Source: Tateyamaria omphalii
Lineage (GTDB): Bacteria; Pseudomonadota; Alphaproteobacteria; Rhodobacterales; Rhodobacteraceae
Assembly: GCF_014651375.1 (NCBI RefSeq)
Contig: NZ_BMWT01000003.1
Location: 186,001-250,000, forward strand
Length of the DNA: 64,000 nucleotides
Direction: 5' to 3'
Under the pieces are notes generated by a model that was given only the letters and a program-made list of their open reading frames with translations, was not told the origin of the DNA and ran no database searches. The translations under genes were made by a program, and so were the position numbers. Shown one piece after another: positions 44,120 to 53,493 of the stretch (its first letter is position 1; every line of letters begins with the position of its first letter).

Positions 44120-44137
44120 TGACGCCAATTGGCGTCA
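44120..44137. promoter_or_regulatory. 18-base perfect palindrome upstream of the EamA transporter gene
   Basis: TGACGCCAATTGGCGTCA is fully symmetric and lies 55 bases before the ATG of the transporter on the minus strand, after the sdaA stop. Its size and site fit a repressor operator. No regulator gene is adjacent, so the binding protein is unknown. Confidence 0.5.
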
Positions 44138-44256
44138 GATCATTTGATAATCTGCTTCGTTGGTCTGCGGATGCACTCTTTGCTGCGCAAATTCGCCCAC
44201 CCGCCGCCCCCGGACCATGGCCCTTTGACCGTCTGTGTGTCAGAATCGCGACCGCA

Positions 44257-45630
44257 TCAGCAGTTCGGCACGTTGACCGCGAGCCCACCGAGTGACGTTT
44301 CCTTGTACTTCTCGCTCATGTCTGCCCCGGTTTGCCGCATGGTTTCGATGCAGGCATCGAGCGGCACCAGATGCGTGCCATCACCGCGCAAGGCAAGACT
44401 GGCCGCGCTGACCGCCTTGATCGCGCCAAGCCCGTTGCGTTCGATACAGGGCACCTGCACCAACCCGCGCACGGGGTCGCATGTCATGCCCAGATGATGC
44501 TCAAGCGCGATCTCTGCCGCATTTTCGATCTGCTGCGGTGTGCCGCCCATGACGGCGCATAGGCCTGCGGCAGCCATGGCTGCTGCGCTGCCTACTTCCG
44601 CCTGGCAGCCCGCTTCAGCGCCCGAAATGGAGGCATTGTATTTCACAAGGCCGCCAATGGCGGCAGCCGTCAGCAGGAAGTCCTCGATATGCGCTTCGGA
44701 TGCGCCGGGAACGTGATCGAGGTAGTAGCGCACGGTGGCAGGCAGCACGCCCGCCGCACCGTTGGTGGGGGCCGTGACGACCTGTCCACCTGCTGCGTTT
44801 TCCTCGTTCACGGCCATGGCATAGACGCTCATCCAGTCATTGATGGTGTGCGGCGCTGTCAGGTTCATGCCGCGCTCTTCTATCAGCTTGTCATGGATGC
44901 CCTTGGCCCGCCGCTTGACATTCAAACCGCCGGGAAGCGTGCCGTCGGTTGTCAGGCCACGTGTGATGCAATCGTTCATCACCTGCCACAGCCGTTTTGT
45001 GCCTGACCGCAGGTGCGGATCGCCGTTGCGGGACACTTCGTTGGCGCGTTTCATGGCTGAAATGGTCTTGCCCGACCTCTCGGCCATCTCAAGCATTTCG
45101 GCAGCCGTTTTAAAGGGGTAGGGGACGGGCGCCCCTTCGTCCGTTGCCTTGCCTGCGGCCAGCTCCTCTTCGGTCATGACGAAACCGCCGCCGATAGAGT
45201 AAAAAACCTGCTGCAAGGTGACGTCGCCCTGCGCATCGGTGGCCATCAGGATCATACCATTGGCGTGGCCTGTCAGGGGTGTATCGTAGTCGAAGATTAG
45301 GTCGGTTTTCGGGTTGAAGTGCAGGGCAGGCAAGCCATCAGGATGCAGTATGTGCGTGTCTGAGAGTGTGGCCAGTGCTGTTTCGGCCTGATTGTGGTCG
45401 TAGGTTTCGGGGACAAACCCAGCCAGACCTAGGATCGTCGCCCGGTCCGTGGCATGCCCGACGCCCGTGAAGGCCAGTGAACCGTGCAGCGACGCGCGCA
45501 CTCCGGCGAACTGGAAGGGCGAGGCGCGCATCATGTCGAGGAACCGCGCGGCGGCCACCATCGGACCCATCGTGTGTGACGAGGAGGGGCCGATACCGAC
45601 CTTGAACATTTCGAAGACGGACAAGAACAT
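44257..45630 (-). CDS. sdaA: L-serine ammonia-lyase, iron-sulfur type (single chain)
   Basis: A 457-residue enzyme that converts L-serine to pyruvate and ammonia. The N-terminal half has [19 protein letters not shown], and the C-terminal half has [19 protein letters not shown] and the [19 protein letters not shown] segment; these cysteines hold the 4Fe-4S cluster. Both halves are in one polypeptide, as in E. coli SdaA. The GST gene begins upstream and its stop abuts the sdaA start. Confidence 0.96.
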   Translation of the reverse strand: MFLSVFEMFKVGIGPSSSHTMGPMVAAARFLDMMRASPFQFAGVRASLHGSLAFTGVGHATDRATILGLAGFVPETYDHNQAETALATLSDTHILHPDGLPALHFNPKTDLIFDYDTPLTGHANGMILMATDAQGDVTLQQVFYSIGGGFVMTEEELAAGKATDEGAPVPYPFKTAAEMLEMAERSGKTISAMKRANEVSRNGDPHLRSGTKRLWQVMNDCITRGLTTDGTLPGGLNVKRRAKGIHDKLIEERGMNLTAPHTINDWMSVYAMAVNEENAAGGQVVTAPTNGAAGVLPATVRYYLDHVPGASEAHIEDFLLTAAAIGGLVKYNASISGAEAGCQAEVGSAAAMAAAGLCAVMGGTPQQIENAAEIALEHHLGMTCDPVRGLVQVPCIERNGLGAIKAVSAASLALRGDGTHLVPLDACIETMRQTGADMSEKYKETSLGGLAVNVPNC

Positions 45631-46320
45631 CTAGAGTGCGGATCCTTCGGGTGGGTTCGGGCGCTGTGGCGCTGTAAACGGTGCGGGGCCCAATCCTTCG
45701 GCCCGTATGGCGATCTCGGTGGCAGGCCATGCGTCCGCCCGTTTGCAGATGTGGGACAGGCGCGGGCTGTGGGCAAGGGTAAACCAGTCACGATTGTCCG
45801 GGCCATAGATTGCGCACCAGCGCAGCAAACAGGCCACATAAAAATCGATGGCGGTCGGTGTATCGTCACCAAAGGCTTGGTTGGCGGCCTGTTCAAGGAT
45901 CGCGAAGTCCCGCATCAGTGCGCGTCGCGCACCATCGGTGACCGACTGTTTCAGGCCGGGGTCATCACCGACCAACTTGTCCGGGTAGAACAGCAATTGC
46001 ATGTGCGGGTGCACCGTGTTGGCGCAAAAGAACAGCCACTTGAGGAAAGCAGCGCGCCCTTCATCACCTGCCTTTGGGCCGATGACGCCATGTGTATCGA
46101 CAAGCCAAAGCAGGATGGCGCCTGTTTCAAAAAGGGTGCCATCGGGTGTTTCGAATGTCGGGATCAGCCCGTTCGGGTTCAGTTTGCGATAGCTGGCACT
46201 GCATTGCTCCCGTTTTGAGCGATCCACAAGGACGGTGGAGTATGCCAGGCCAATTGTATCAAGCGCCAATCGAATGATCAGCGACGCGTTGTCTGGCGCA
46301 TAGTGCAGAACGTGGCTCAT
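45631..46320 (-). CDS. Glutathione S-transferase family protein
   Basis: A 229-residue protein with an N-terminal thioredoxin-like domain (VLHYAPDNASLIIRLALDTIGL; NGLIPTFETPDGTLFETGAILLWL with the cis-Pro and the gamma-Glu contact E-T/S) and a helical C-terminal domain. The active Ser/Cys near ASLII fits the beta/zeta-like bacterial classes. ATG codons at 46320 and 46329 are both possible starts. It lies directly upstream of sdaA on the same strand. Confidence 0.86.
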   Translation of the reverse strand: MSHVLHYAPDNASLIIRLALDTIGLAYSTVLVDRSKREQCSASYRKLNPNGLIPTFETPDGTLFETGAILLWLVDTHGVIGPKAGDEGRAAFLKWLFFCANTVHPHMQLLFYPDKLVGDDPGLKQSVTDGARRALMRDFAILEQAANQAFGDDTPTAIDFYVACLLRWCAIYGPDNRDWFTLAHSPRLSHICKRADAWPATEIAIRAEGLGPAPFTAPQRPNPPEGSAL

Positions 46321-46444
46321 GCATGCCATGTACCTTCGATAACGGCGCAAACGATGTCTCAAAACGACCAATTCGTCGGAGAAAAAGCCACGATTAACGA
46401 CCCGTTTACCTTGGTGCGCTTCCTTAAAGCACGGAGGATTTCAA

Positions 46445-47032
46445 ATGCGCTGGATTCTATTGCTGATGTCGCTGGCGGTCTGTGCGTTGCCTTGGCGGGC
46501 CACGTTTGCGCAGGAATTGTCTGGGCAGTATTTGGTTGATGTGCTGGTTGCGCGGACACCGGGGGCGACGCTGGACCGGATGCGGGCGCGCCCCGACGCC
46601 TTTGTTCAAGAGGCGGCCGGGCTGATCCTTGGCTATGGCGGGACGCGGGGATTGACCGCTTCGGATATCGAGACCGCAATCGCAGCGGAGAAAGCGCGTC
46701 TGCGCGCGCGGGAAATCCGCCGCCTGCTCGAAGCTGACTTGAATGATGACCTGACGGTCACCCGCGACGAGTTGAACGTTCTGCTGCGGGCCGCGTCGGC
46801 GACAATGCGGGGGCGGCTTCTGGTCTGGCACCGAAGCGCGGACACGGACAGCGATGGCTCCGTCCAATGGGCGGAGTTGCGCAGCCATGCAGCCAAAAGG
46901 GCGGACGCCGGGATGTCAGAAACGGCTATGGCTGCCATGCGCGCGATGATGACCTTTGATCTGAATGGCGACGACCATGTGGTCCTCGACGAGGTGCTTG
47001 AGGCGATGGAACTGCTGGGTGCGCCTGCCTGA
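46445..47032 (+). CDS. Secreted EF-hand calcium-binding protein
   Basis: A 195-residue protein with signal peptide MRWILLLMSLAVCALPWRATFAQ (cited by its ends, residues 1-23). Three calcium loops are visible: DLNDDLTVTRDE, DTDSDGSVQWAE and DLNGDDHVVLDE, each with the D-x-D/N-x-D/D pattern and final Glu or Asp-Glu. It is probably periplasmic. Function beyond calcium binding is unknown. It precedes rpiA by 101 bases. Confidence 0.85.
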   Translation: MRWILLLMSLAVCALPWRATFAQELSGQYLVDVLVARTPGATLDRMRARPDAFVQEAAGLILGYGGTRGLTASDIETAIAAEKARLRAREIRRLLEADLNDDLTVTRDELNVLLRAASATMRGRLLVWHRSADTDSDGSVQWAELRSHAAKRADAGMSETAMAAMRAMMTFDLNGDDHVVLDEVLEAMELLGAPA

Positions 47033-47133
47033 CAATCTGTTTCCGTAGCACAGTGCAGCAAATTGCACCCTTTGGGGTCGCAACGACGGGCCCGCGTGCG
47101 TATAAGCCCAGCAGCATTTGGGGAGTCGCACAC

Positions 47134-47922
47134 ATGTCCGGAGAACTGTCGCCCATCGACAAGGCCAAATTCGTCGCTGCAAAACGCGCCGCCGACTATG
47201 TCGAGGATGGAATGCGCGTGGGTCTGGGGACCGGATCAACCGCCGCTTGGCTGGTGCGCTGCCTTGGTGAACAGGTCCGCGAGGGCGGCTTGCAGTTCAA
47301 GGGGGTGCCGACGTCGACCCGAACGGCAGACTTGGCCCGTGAGGTCGGGATCGAAGTGATCAGCCTGGACGAGGCTAGGTGGCTCGACCTAACCATCGAC
47401 GGCGCGGATGAGTTTGATGGCGACCTGAACCTGATCAAGGGCGGCGGCGGTGCGCTCTTGCAAGAAAAGATCGTGGCGACTGCTTCTGATCAAATGGTGG
47501 TGATCGCTGATATCGGCAAAGAAGTCGAACATTTGGGCGCGTTCCCTTTGCCGATTGAGGTCATTCCCTTTGGCTGGCAGACCACGCAGGCGCTGGTTGA
47601 GGAAACCCTTGTGTCCATGGACGTTCTGGGCCGTCAGTCGAGCCTGCGCATGAACGGCGAGCGCCCCTTCATGACGGACGAGGGGAACTACATCCTGGAC
47701 CTGCATTTGCAGCGCATCGGCAACCCTCGTCAGCTCAGCCTGGTGATCAACCAGATGCCGGGTGTGGTTGAAAATGGTTTGTTCATCGATATTTGTGACG
47801 CCGTTGTCATCGGCTACGGCGATGGTCGGGTCGAGGTGCGAGATATCAATGAAGGCACAGTGGAACAGGATCGGCTCGATTTCTTGGAAAGCGACAACCT
47901 GTTCTCCGACCTTGCAGACTAA
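47134..47922 (+). CDS. rpiA: Ribose-5-phosphate isomerase A
   Basis: A 262-residue enzyme that interconverts ribose 5-phosphate and ribulose 5-phosphate. ATG 47134 gives the normal N-terminus; family marks are VGLGTGSTAAWLV, the LTIDGADEFDGDLNLIKGGGGALLQEKIVA stretch (key residues Asp and Lys, given by ends) and GLGAF-like EVEHLGAFPLPIEVIPFG. A frame from 47053 is longer but has no family support. It is followed by gor with only 11 bases between. Confidence 0.97.
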   Translation: MSGELSPIDKAKFVAAKRAADYVEDGMRVGLGTGSTAAWLVRCLGEQVREGGLQFKGVPTSTRTADLAREVGIEVISLDEARWLDLTIDGADEFDGDLNLIKGGGGALLQEKIVATASDQMVVIADIGKEVEHLGAFPLPIEVIPFGWQTTQALVEETLVSMDVLGRQSSLRMNGERPFMTDEGNYILDLHLQRIGNPRQLSLVINQMPGVVENGLFIDICDAVVIGYGDGRVEVRDINEGTVEQDRLDFLESDNLFSDLAD

Positions 47923-47933
47923 GGACACGAAAC

Positions 47934-49415
47934 ATGGCGGACTATGACTACGACCTCTTTGTGATTGGGGGCGGTTCCGGCGGTGTGCGCGCGGCACGCG
48001 TGGCCGCTGGTGAGGCCGGGGCGCGCGTCGCACTGGCCGAGGAAGACCGCTATGGTGGGACCTGTGTGATCCGGGGCTGTGTGCCCAAGAAACTGATGGT
48101 GTTCGCCAGCGAGTTCGGTGAGATGGCAGGGGTCGGCAAAGCCTATGGATGGTCGATGACCGCTGGAACCTTTGACTGGAAAGGGTTCCGGGGCCACCTG
48201 AACACGGAATTGGACCGGCTTGAGGGCGTGTATCGCAGTCTTTTGAAAAACTCGGGGGTTGAGACCTTTGACGCGCGCGCCAAGCTGAAAGACAAGCATA
48301 CGGTCGAGCTGTCGACCGGCGAGACCAAGACCGCCAAAACGATCCTTATCGCCACCGGTGGGCGTCCGGTGCGACCGGATATCCCCAATGCCGATCTCGG
48401 TATCGTCAGCGACGATATCTTTCACCTCGAAACGCTGCCGAAGTCGATCCTGATCATCGGTGGCGGATACATCGCGTGCGAGTTTGCGTGCATCCTGCAC
48501 GGGCTGGGCGTGGAGGTGACGCAGTATTACCGTGGTGCCCAGATCCTGCGTGGCTTCGATGACGAGGCGCGGGGCCTGATCGCCGAGTCTATGCGAGATC
48601 GGGGGATCAACCTTCATACCGGCACTAACATTGTTCAGATGGGACCGGCATCGGAAGACCATTCCGGCGCAATTCCAACCGCATCTGATGCTGCAATGGG
48701 CGCAGGCGCACAGCAGGACAACGTCATGGCATATGGCAGTGCAACGACCGTGGAACACAATGGCGATCGGGATGGCCCCATCTGGGTGAAGTCCACAATG
48801 GGCCATGAGAATGTTTTTGATACGGTTCTGTTCGCGACTGGGCGTGACCCGAACAGCACTGACATGGGGCTTGAAGATGTCGGCATTGACGTCGGTCGCC
48901 GGGGTGAAATTGTCGTGGATGAGTTTTCCAAGACAGCCGCCGACAGTGTCTACGCCATTGGTGATGTGACCAATCGGGTAAACCTGACACCGGTGGCCAT
49001 TCGCGAGGGCATGGCATTCGTCGAAACGGTGTTCAAAGACAACCCGACGGCTGTTGATCATGACCTGATCCCGTCCGCCGTGTTCACCCAACCCGAGATG
49101 GGGACCGTTGGCCTGAGCGAGGAAGAGGCCCGCGAACAGGAAGAGGTCGAAGTGTACTGCACGTCCTTCCGACCGATGAAGACGGCCTTTGCCGGGAAAA
49201 GCGATCGCGTGCTCATGAAACTGGTTGTGTCGGTGGCCACGCGAAAAGTGCTAGGGTGCCATATCGTTGCCCCGGATGCGGGCGAAATGATCCAGCTGGC
49301 GGGGGTCGCCATCAAGATGGGAGCAACCAAGGAAGATTTCGACAGGACGGTCGCGGTGCACCCCACCATGTCGGAGGAGATCGTAACCATGCGGACGCCA
49401 ATGCGGACTGCTTGA
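47934..49415 (+). CDS. gor: Glutathione-disulfide reductase with an internal insertion
   Basis: A 493-residue FAD/NAD(P) disulfide oxidoreductase. The FAD motif is VIGGGSGGVRAARVAA, the redox pair is in GGTCVIRGCVPKKL, the NADPH motif is LIIGGGYIACEFACIL, and the His-Glu of the partner chain is in AVHPTMSEE. Typical Gor is about 450 residues. The extra length is a hydrophilic insertion at about residues 234-279 (rich in Ala, Gly, Asp) in the NADPH-domain region. AAGGA precedes the ATG. Confidence 0.93.
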   Translation: MADYDYDLFVIGGGSGGVRAARVAAGEAGARVALAEEDRYGGTCVIRGCVPKKLMVFASEFGEMAGVGKAYGWSMTAGTFDWKGFRGHLNTELDRLEGVYRSLLKNSGVETFDARAKLKDKHTVELSTGETKTAKTILIATGGRPVRPDIPNADLGIVSDDIFHLETLPKSILIIGGGYIACEFACILHGLGVEVTQYYRGAQILRGFDDEARGLIAESMRDRGINLHTGTNIVQMGPASEDHSGAIPTASDAAMGAGAQQDNVMAYGSATTVEHNGDRDGPIWVKSTMGHENVFDTVLFATGRDPNSTDMGLEDVGIDVGRRGEIVVDEFSKTAADSVYAIGDVTNRVNLTPVAIREGMAFVETVFKDNPTAVDHDLIPSAVFTQPEMGTVGLSEEEAREQEEVEVYCTSFRPMKTAFAGKSDRVLMKLVVSVATRKVLGCHIVAPDAGEMIQLAGVAIKMGATKEDFDRTVAVHPTMSEEIVTMRTPMRTA

Positions 49416-49488
49416 ATTTTTGGGTAAAAATCACAGGTAATGCACAAGGTGCGGCACATGTCGCACGGCAAAAGGAGAATAATACCAC

Positions 49489-50655
49489 ATGGCTGGCAAT
49501 ACAGGCGGCCCCTGGGGGGGTGGCGGAAACTCGGGCGGCGGCGACGATGATCGCGGCAAAGGCTCTCGCGGTCCCGGCCGCGGCAATGGCGGGCGTGGTC
49601 CCGGCGACGAAGGTCCGCAAATCCCCGAAATCGACGAATTGGTCAAAAAAGGCCAGGAACAGCTGCGTGTCCTGATGGGCGGTCGTGGCGGCGGCAGCAA
49701 TGGCAGCGGTCGCGGTTCGGGCGGCGGCGGCGGTCCGTTTCTGACACGCGGTACGCTGGGCCTCGGGGCGCTTGCGGCCATTGTACTTTGGGGGATGGCA
49801 AGCTTTTACACCGTCCGGCCTGAAGAGCAGTCGGTTGAGCTGTTCCTGGGTGAGTTTTCGTCCATCGGAAACCCCGGTCTGAACTTTGCACCCTGGCCCG
49901 TCGTAACGGCCGAGGTTATTCCAGTCACCCGCGAACAAACCGAAGAGATTGGCGTTGGCGGTCGTGGTGGTGATGCCGGCCTGATGCTGACCGGTGACGA
50001 GAACATCGTCGATATCGATTTCCAGGTTGTCTGGAACATCAATGATCCGGCCAATTTCCTGTTCAACCTGCGTGATCCGCGCCCAACGATCCGGGCCGTG
50101 TCGGAATCGGCGATGCGTGAGATTATCGCGCAATCCGATCTGGCACCGATCCTGAACCGGGATCGTGGTGCGATTGCCGGGCGCTTGGAGGATCTGATCC
50201 AGTCCACGCTCGACAGCTACCAAAGCGGCGTCACGATTATCCGTGTCAACTTTGACAAGGCTGACCCGCCAGCATCCGTGATCGACGCATTCCGCGACGT
50301 GCAAGCGGCGGAACAAGAACGGGACCGTCTGCAAAACGTGGCGGACGCCTATGCCAACCGTGTGCTTGCCGAAGCGCGTGGTCAGGCGGCTCAGCTTTTG
50401 GAAGAGGCGGAAGCCTACCGCGCCCAACAGGTCAACCAGGCCGAAGGTGAAGCGAGCCGCTTTTCTGCCGTTCTGGAGGAGTATTCCAAGGCACCCGACG
50501 TAACACGCAAGCGTCTGTATCTCGAAACCATGGAACAGGTGCTTGGCCGCGTGGATAAGATCATTCTTGATGAAAACCAGGGTGCCGGAGGGCAGGGGGT
50601 CGTCCCATATCTTCCGCTGAACGAGTTGCGCCGTAGCGCTGGAGGGTCGAACTGA
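49489..50655 (+). CDS. hflK: FtsH protease modulator HflK
   Basis: A 388-residue protein: a Gly/Asn/Arg-rich N-terminal 85 residues, one membrane helix (LGALAAIVLWGMASFYTV), then an SPFH/band 7 domain and a coiled-coil rich in Ala, Glu and Gln (AEARGQAAQLLEEAEAYRAQ). HflK and HflC form a large periplasmic cage around FtsH. A strong AAAGGAG site precedes the ATG. The stop overlaps the hflC start (TGATG). Confidence 0.96.
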   Translation: MAGNTGGPWGGGGNSGGGDDDRGKGSRGPGRGNGGRGPGDEGPQIPEIDELVKKGQEQLRVLMGGRGGGSNGSGRGSGGGGGPFLTRGTLGLGALAAIVLWGMASFYTVRPEEQSVELFLGEFSSIGNPGLNFAPWPVVTAEVIPVTREQTEEIGVGGRGGDAGLMLTGDENIVDIDFQVVWNINDPANFLFNLRDPRPTIRAVSESAMREIIAQSDLAPILNRDRGAIAGRLEDLIQSTLDSYQSGVTIIRVNFDKADPPASVIDAFRDVQAAEQERDRLQNVADAYANRVLAEARGQAAQLLEEAEAYRAQQVNQAEGEASRFSAVLEEYSKAPDVTRKRLYLETMEQVLGRVDKIILDENQGAGGQGVVPYLPLNELRRSAGGSN

Positions 50656-51542
50656 TGCGGAGATCAACATTTCTTCTGCCCATCTTGGTTATTTTGGGTG
50701 CCATCGGCCTTTCTTCGTTGTTCATCGTGGATGAGCGTGAAAAGGCTCTGGTGCTGCAGTTTGGCCGCGTCGTCGCCATTAAGGAAGACCCCGGATTGGC
50801 CTTCAAAATCCCGCTCATTCAGGAGGTCGTGCGCTATGATGACCGTATCCTGAGCCGTGATGTCGAGCCGCTGGAAGTCACCCCTCTGGATGACCGTCGT
50901 CTCGTTGTTGACGCCTTTGCCCGATACCGGATCACGGATGTGAACCAGTTCCGGCAAGCTGTCGGTACGGGTGGCGAAGAGTCTGCGGATCGTCGCATCG
51001 ACGGTATTCTGCGGAACGAGTTGCGCGAAGTGCTGGGCTCGGTGTCGTCAAACGACATCCTCAGCTCTGACCGTGCGGCCCTGATGCTGCGCATCCGCAA
51101 CGGCGCCATCGCCGAAGCGCGTGCGCTGGGCATCGAAGTCATCGACGTGCGTCTGAAACGGACGGACCTGCCGACCGAAAACCTCGACGCCACCTTTGAG
51201 CGGATGCGGGCGGAGCGTGAGCGTGAAGCCACCGACGAACGTGCCCGTGGTAACGAAGCGGCCCAACGTGTCCGTGCCCAGGCCGACAGGACAGTGGTCG
51301 AATTGACGTCGGATGCGGAACGTCAGGCCGAGATCATTCGCGGTGAAGCAGATGCGCGCCGCAATGCGATCTTTGCGGATGCCTTTGGCGTGGATCCTGA
51401 ATTCTTTGAATTCTACCGGTCTTTGACGGCCTACCAGCGGTCGCTTCAGGGGTCGAACTCGACCATGGTGCTGTCACCGGATTCCGAGTTCTTCAACTAC
51501 CTGAAGTCGCCCACGGGCAATAACGCTGCCGCGGGGCAGTAA
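50655..51542 (+). CDS. hflC: FtsH protease modulator HflC
   Basis: A 295-residue partner of HflK with an N-terminal membrane anchor (FLLPILVILGAIGLSSLFIV), an SPFH domain (EKALVLQFGRVVAIKEDPGL) and a coiled coil (RARGNEAAQRVRAQADRTVV). The C-terminal SLTAYQRSLQGSNSTMVLSP is the family ending. It overlaps both neighbours (TGATG before, TAATG after), so hflK, hflC and the DUF2065 gene form one operon. Confidence 0.96.
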   Translation: MRRSTFLLPILVILGAIGLSSLFIVDEREKALVLQFGRVVAIKEDPGLAFKIPLIQEVVRYDDRILSRDVEPLEVTPLDDRRLVVDAFARYRITDVNQFRQAVGTGGEESADRRIDGILRNELREVLGSVSSNDILSSDRAALMLRIRNGAIAEARALGIEVIDVRLKRTDLPTENLDATFERMRAEREREATDERARGNEAAQRVRAQADRTVVELTSDAERQAEIIRGEADARRNAIFADAFGVDPEFFEFYRSLTAYQRSLQGSNSTMVLSPDSEFFNYLKSPTGNNAAAGQ

Positions 51543-51736
51543 TGGCTTGGGTCCTCTTGGCCCTAGGACTTGTGATGTTGGTGGAGGGGCTGGCCTATGT
51601 GCTGGCCCCTTCGCTTATTGAACGGGTGCTCGAGGTGTTGCGCACCATGCCGGAAAGTGCCCGGCGGCTGTTTGGCGCACTTGTTCTTGTGACTGGATTG
51701 ATCTTTATCTGGCTGGCGTTTTTCATAGGTTTGTAA
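51542..51736 (+). CDS. DUF2065 family small membrane protein
   Basis: A 64-residue protein with two hydrophobic helices (VLLALGLVMLVEGLAYVLAP and LFGALVLVTGLIFIWLAFFI). The motif LVxEGLxYxLxP is typical of DUF2065, which follows hflC in many proteobacteria. It probably works with the HflKC-FtsH complex. Its ATG overlaps the hflC stop. Confidence 0.9.
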   Translation: MAWVLLALGLVMLVEGLAYVLAPSLIERVLEVLRTMPESARRLFGALVLVTGLIFIWLAFFIGL

Positions 51737-51908
51737 GGCAATAGGTTTCAGAGTGTTCACGCGCACATCACGCTGTGTTGAAACCACGGGACACTGATCC
51801 ATCTTTAATGTTGCAAGGATGCAACCCTACATGCACGGTGTGCCCAGGTGCGCACATCCGTGTGCAAAATGACCGAAACGGTCAACAAGACTATGCAGGA
51901 GTAACCTG

Positions 51909-53381
51909 ATGCAGCGACAGGCAATCGCCGTCTCCAGACGGCTTTCACCGCTTCCCTATTTTCGTGTCCTCTGGATGGGCGCTTTGGCGCTGGCCTTTGT
52001 TCTGGTGCAGGCGCTTATGGCGCACGCGCGCCCCGAAAGCCTGGCCCCTCTGGCCGAACAGATCAGCCCGTCGGTGGTCAACATCACCACTTCCACGGTG
52101 ATCGAAGGGCGGACCGGCCCCCAAGGGATCGTTCCAGAAGGTTCTCCTTTCGAGGACTTTTTCCGCGAATTCCAGGACCGCAACGGTCAGGGTGACAGGC
52201 CGCGCCGTTCGTCGGCACTTGGGTCTGGCTTTGTGATTTCCGAAGATGGGTTCATCGTGACGAACAATCACGTCATCGAAGGCGCGGACGAGATCACGAT
52301 CGAGTTCTTTAGCGGAGAGAAGCTGATTGCCAAACTGGTCGGCACCGATCCGAACACGGACATTGCGCTGCTGAAAGTCGAAGCGGATGAGCCTCTGCCG
52401 CACGTGCCATTCGGCGACAGCGACACCGCGCGCGTCGGTGATTGGGTGGTTGCGATGGGCAACCCGCTGGGTCAGGGCTTTTCGGTCTCTGCCGGTATCG
52501 TCTCTGCACGCAACCGCGCCCTGAGCGGCAGTTATGATGATTACATCCAGACGGATGCGGCCATCAACCGGGGCAATTCCGGTGGGCCATTGTTCAACAT
52601 GGACGGTCAAGTGATCGGTGTGAACACGGCGATCCTGTCGCCGAACGGCGGTTCGATCGGCATCGGCTTTTCGATGGCGTCCAATGTTGTGACCCGCGTA
52701 GTCGACCAGCTGCAGGAATTTGGCGAAACCCGCCGCGGCTGGTTGGGTGTTCGCATTCAGGATGTGACCGATGACATTGCCGAAGCGATTGGCCTTGAAA
52801 ACACCGCTGGCGCCCTTGTCACTTCCGTGCCAGATGGCCCCGCCAAAGATGGCGGCATGCAGGATGGCGATGTGATCCTGAGCTTTGCCGGTGTTGATGT
52901 GGCGGACACGCGCGGCCTGGTGCGTCAAGTTGGCAACAGCCCCGTGGGTGAAACAGTCCGCGTTGTCGTGTTCCGCGATGGTGAGACGGTGACCCTGCGC
53001 GTGACACTTGGACGGCGCGAGGAAGCGGAAGGCGCCGTGCCCGCCGCTGCGGCACCCGAGGAGGGACCGGCCGAAGCCGAAACCAAGGACGTGCTTGGTC
53101 TAACGCTCAGCACGCTGACGGACGAGCTGCGTGAACAGCTGGGTGCGGATGCGGATCAGGAAGGCCTTGCCGTTGTCGAGGTGGACGAGACCAGCGAAGC
53201 CTTCGAAAAGGGCCTGCGTGCGGGTGACATCATCACCGAAGCGGGGCAGCAAAAGGTCAACAGCATCGGTGAGTTCGAGACGCGCTTGGATGACGTAAAA
53301 GAAGCTGGGCGTAAATCGCTTCTGCTGCTGGTGCGTCGGGCGGGTGACCCGCGTTTCGTGGCGCTCAGTCTGGCTGAGTAA
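51909..53381 (+). CDS. degP: Periplasmic serine endoprotease, DegP/HtrA (Do) family
   Basis: A 490-residue protease with an N-terminal signal segment (YFRVLWMGALALAFVLVQALM, slightly long) and catalytic triad His121 (NNHVIEG), Asp151 (NTDIALLKV) and Ser224 (GNSGGPLF). Two PDZ domains follow, at about residues 285-375 and 395-485, separated by an Ala/Glu/Pro linker (EAEGAVPAAAAPEEGPAEAE). It degrades or refolds misfolded envelope proteins. A strong terminator follows its stop. Confidence 0.95.
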   Translation: MQRQAIAVSRRLSPLPYFRVLWMGALALAFVLVQALMAHARPESLAPLAEQISPSVVNITTSTVIEGRTGPQGIVPEGSPFEDFFREFQDRNGQGDRPRRSSALGSGFVISEDGFIVTNNHVIEGADEITIEFFSGEKLIAKLVGTDPNTDIALLKVEADEPLPHVPFGDSDTARVGDWVVAMGNPLGQGFSVSAGIVSARNRALSGSYDDYIQTDAAINRGNSGGPLFNMDGQVIGVNTAILSPNGGSIGIGFSMASNVVTRVVDQLQEFGETRRGWLGVRIQDVTDDIAEAIGLENTAGALVTSVPDGPAKDGGMQDGDVILSFAGVDVADTRGLVRQVGNSPVGETVRVVVFRDGETVTLRVTLGRREEAEGAVPAAAAPEEGPAEAETKDVLGLTLSTLTDELREQLGADADQEGLAVVEVDETSEAFEKGLRAGDIITEAGQQKVNSIGEFETRLDDVKEAGRKSLLLLVRRAGDPRFVALSLAE

Positions 53382-53406
53382 GTACCCTCATCGATCCGAA
53401 ATAGGT

Positions 53407-53434
53407 AAGGCGCCCCTTGGGGCGCCTTTCTTTT
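53407..53434 (+). terminator. Intrinsic terminator of degP, also a GTAAGGCG hairpin
   Basis: AAGGCGCCCC (53407-53416) pairs with GGGGCGCCTT (53419-53428) and is followed by TTTCTTTT. It starts with GTAAGGCG, as do four other hairpins at 53468, 59104, 59161 and 59219, so it may be both a terminator and a member of that repeat family. Confidence 0.8.
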
Positions 53435-53467
53435 GTTCAGGACTTGCAGTGGTGTGCCCAGCTGTAA

Positions 53468-53486
53468 GGCGCACCTGTGGTGCGCC
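53468..53486. repeat. GTAAGGCG hairpin
   Basis: GGCGCACC and GGTGCGCC with loop TGT, preceded by GTAA. It lies between the degP terminator and the stop of a converging lipoprotein gene. Its stem sequence differs from the other copies by paired changes. Confidence 0.65.
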
Positions 53487-53493
53487 CCGCCCG

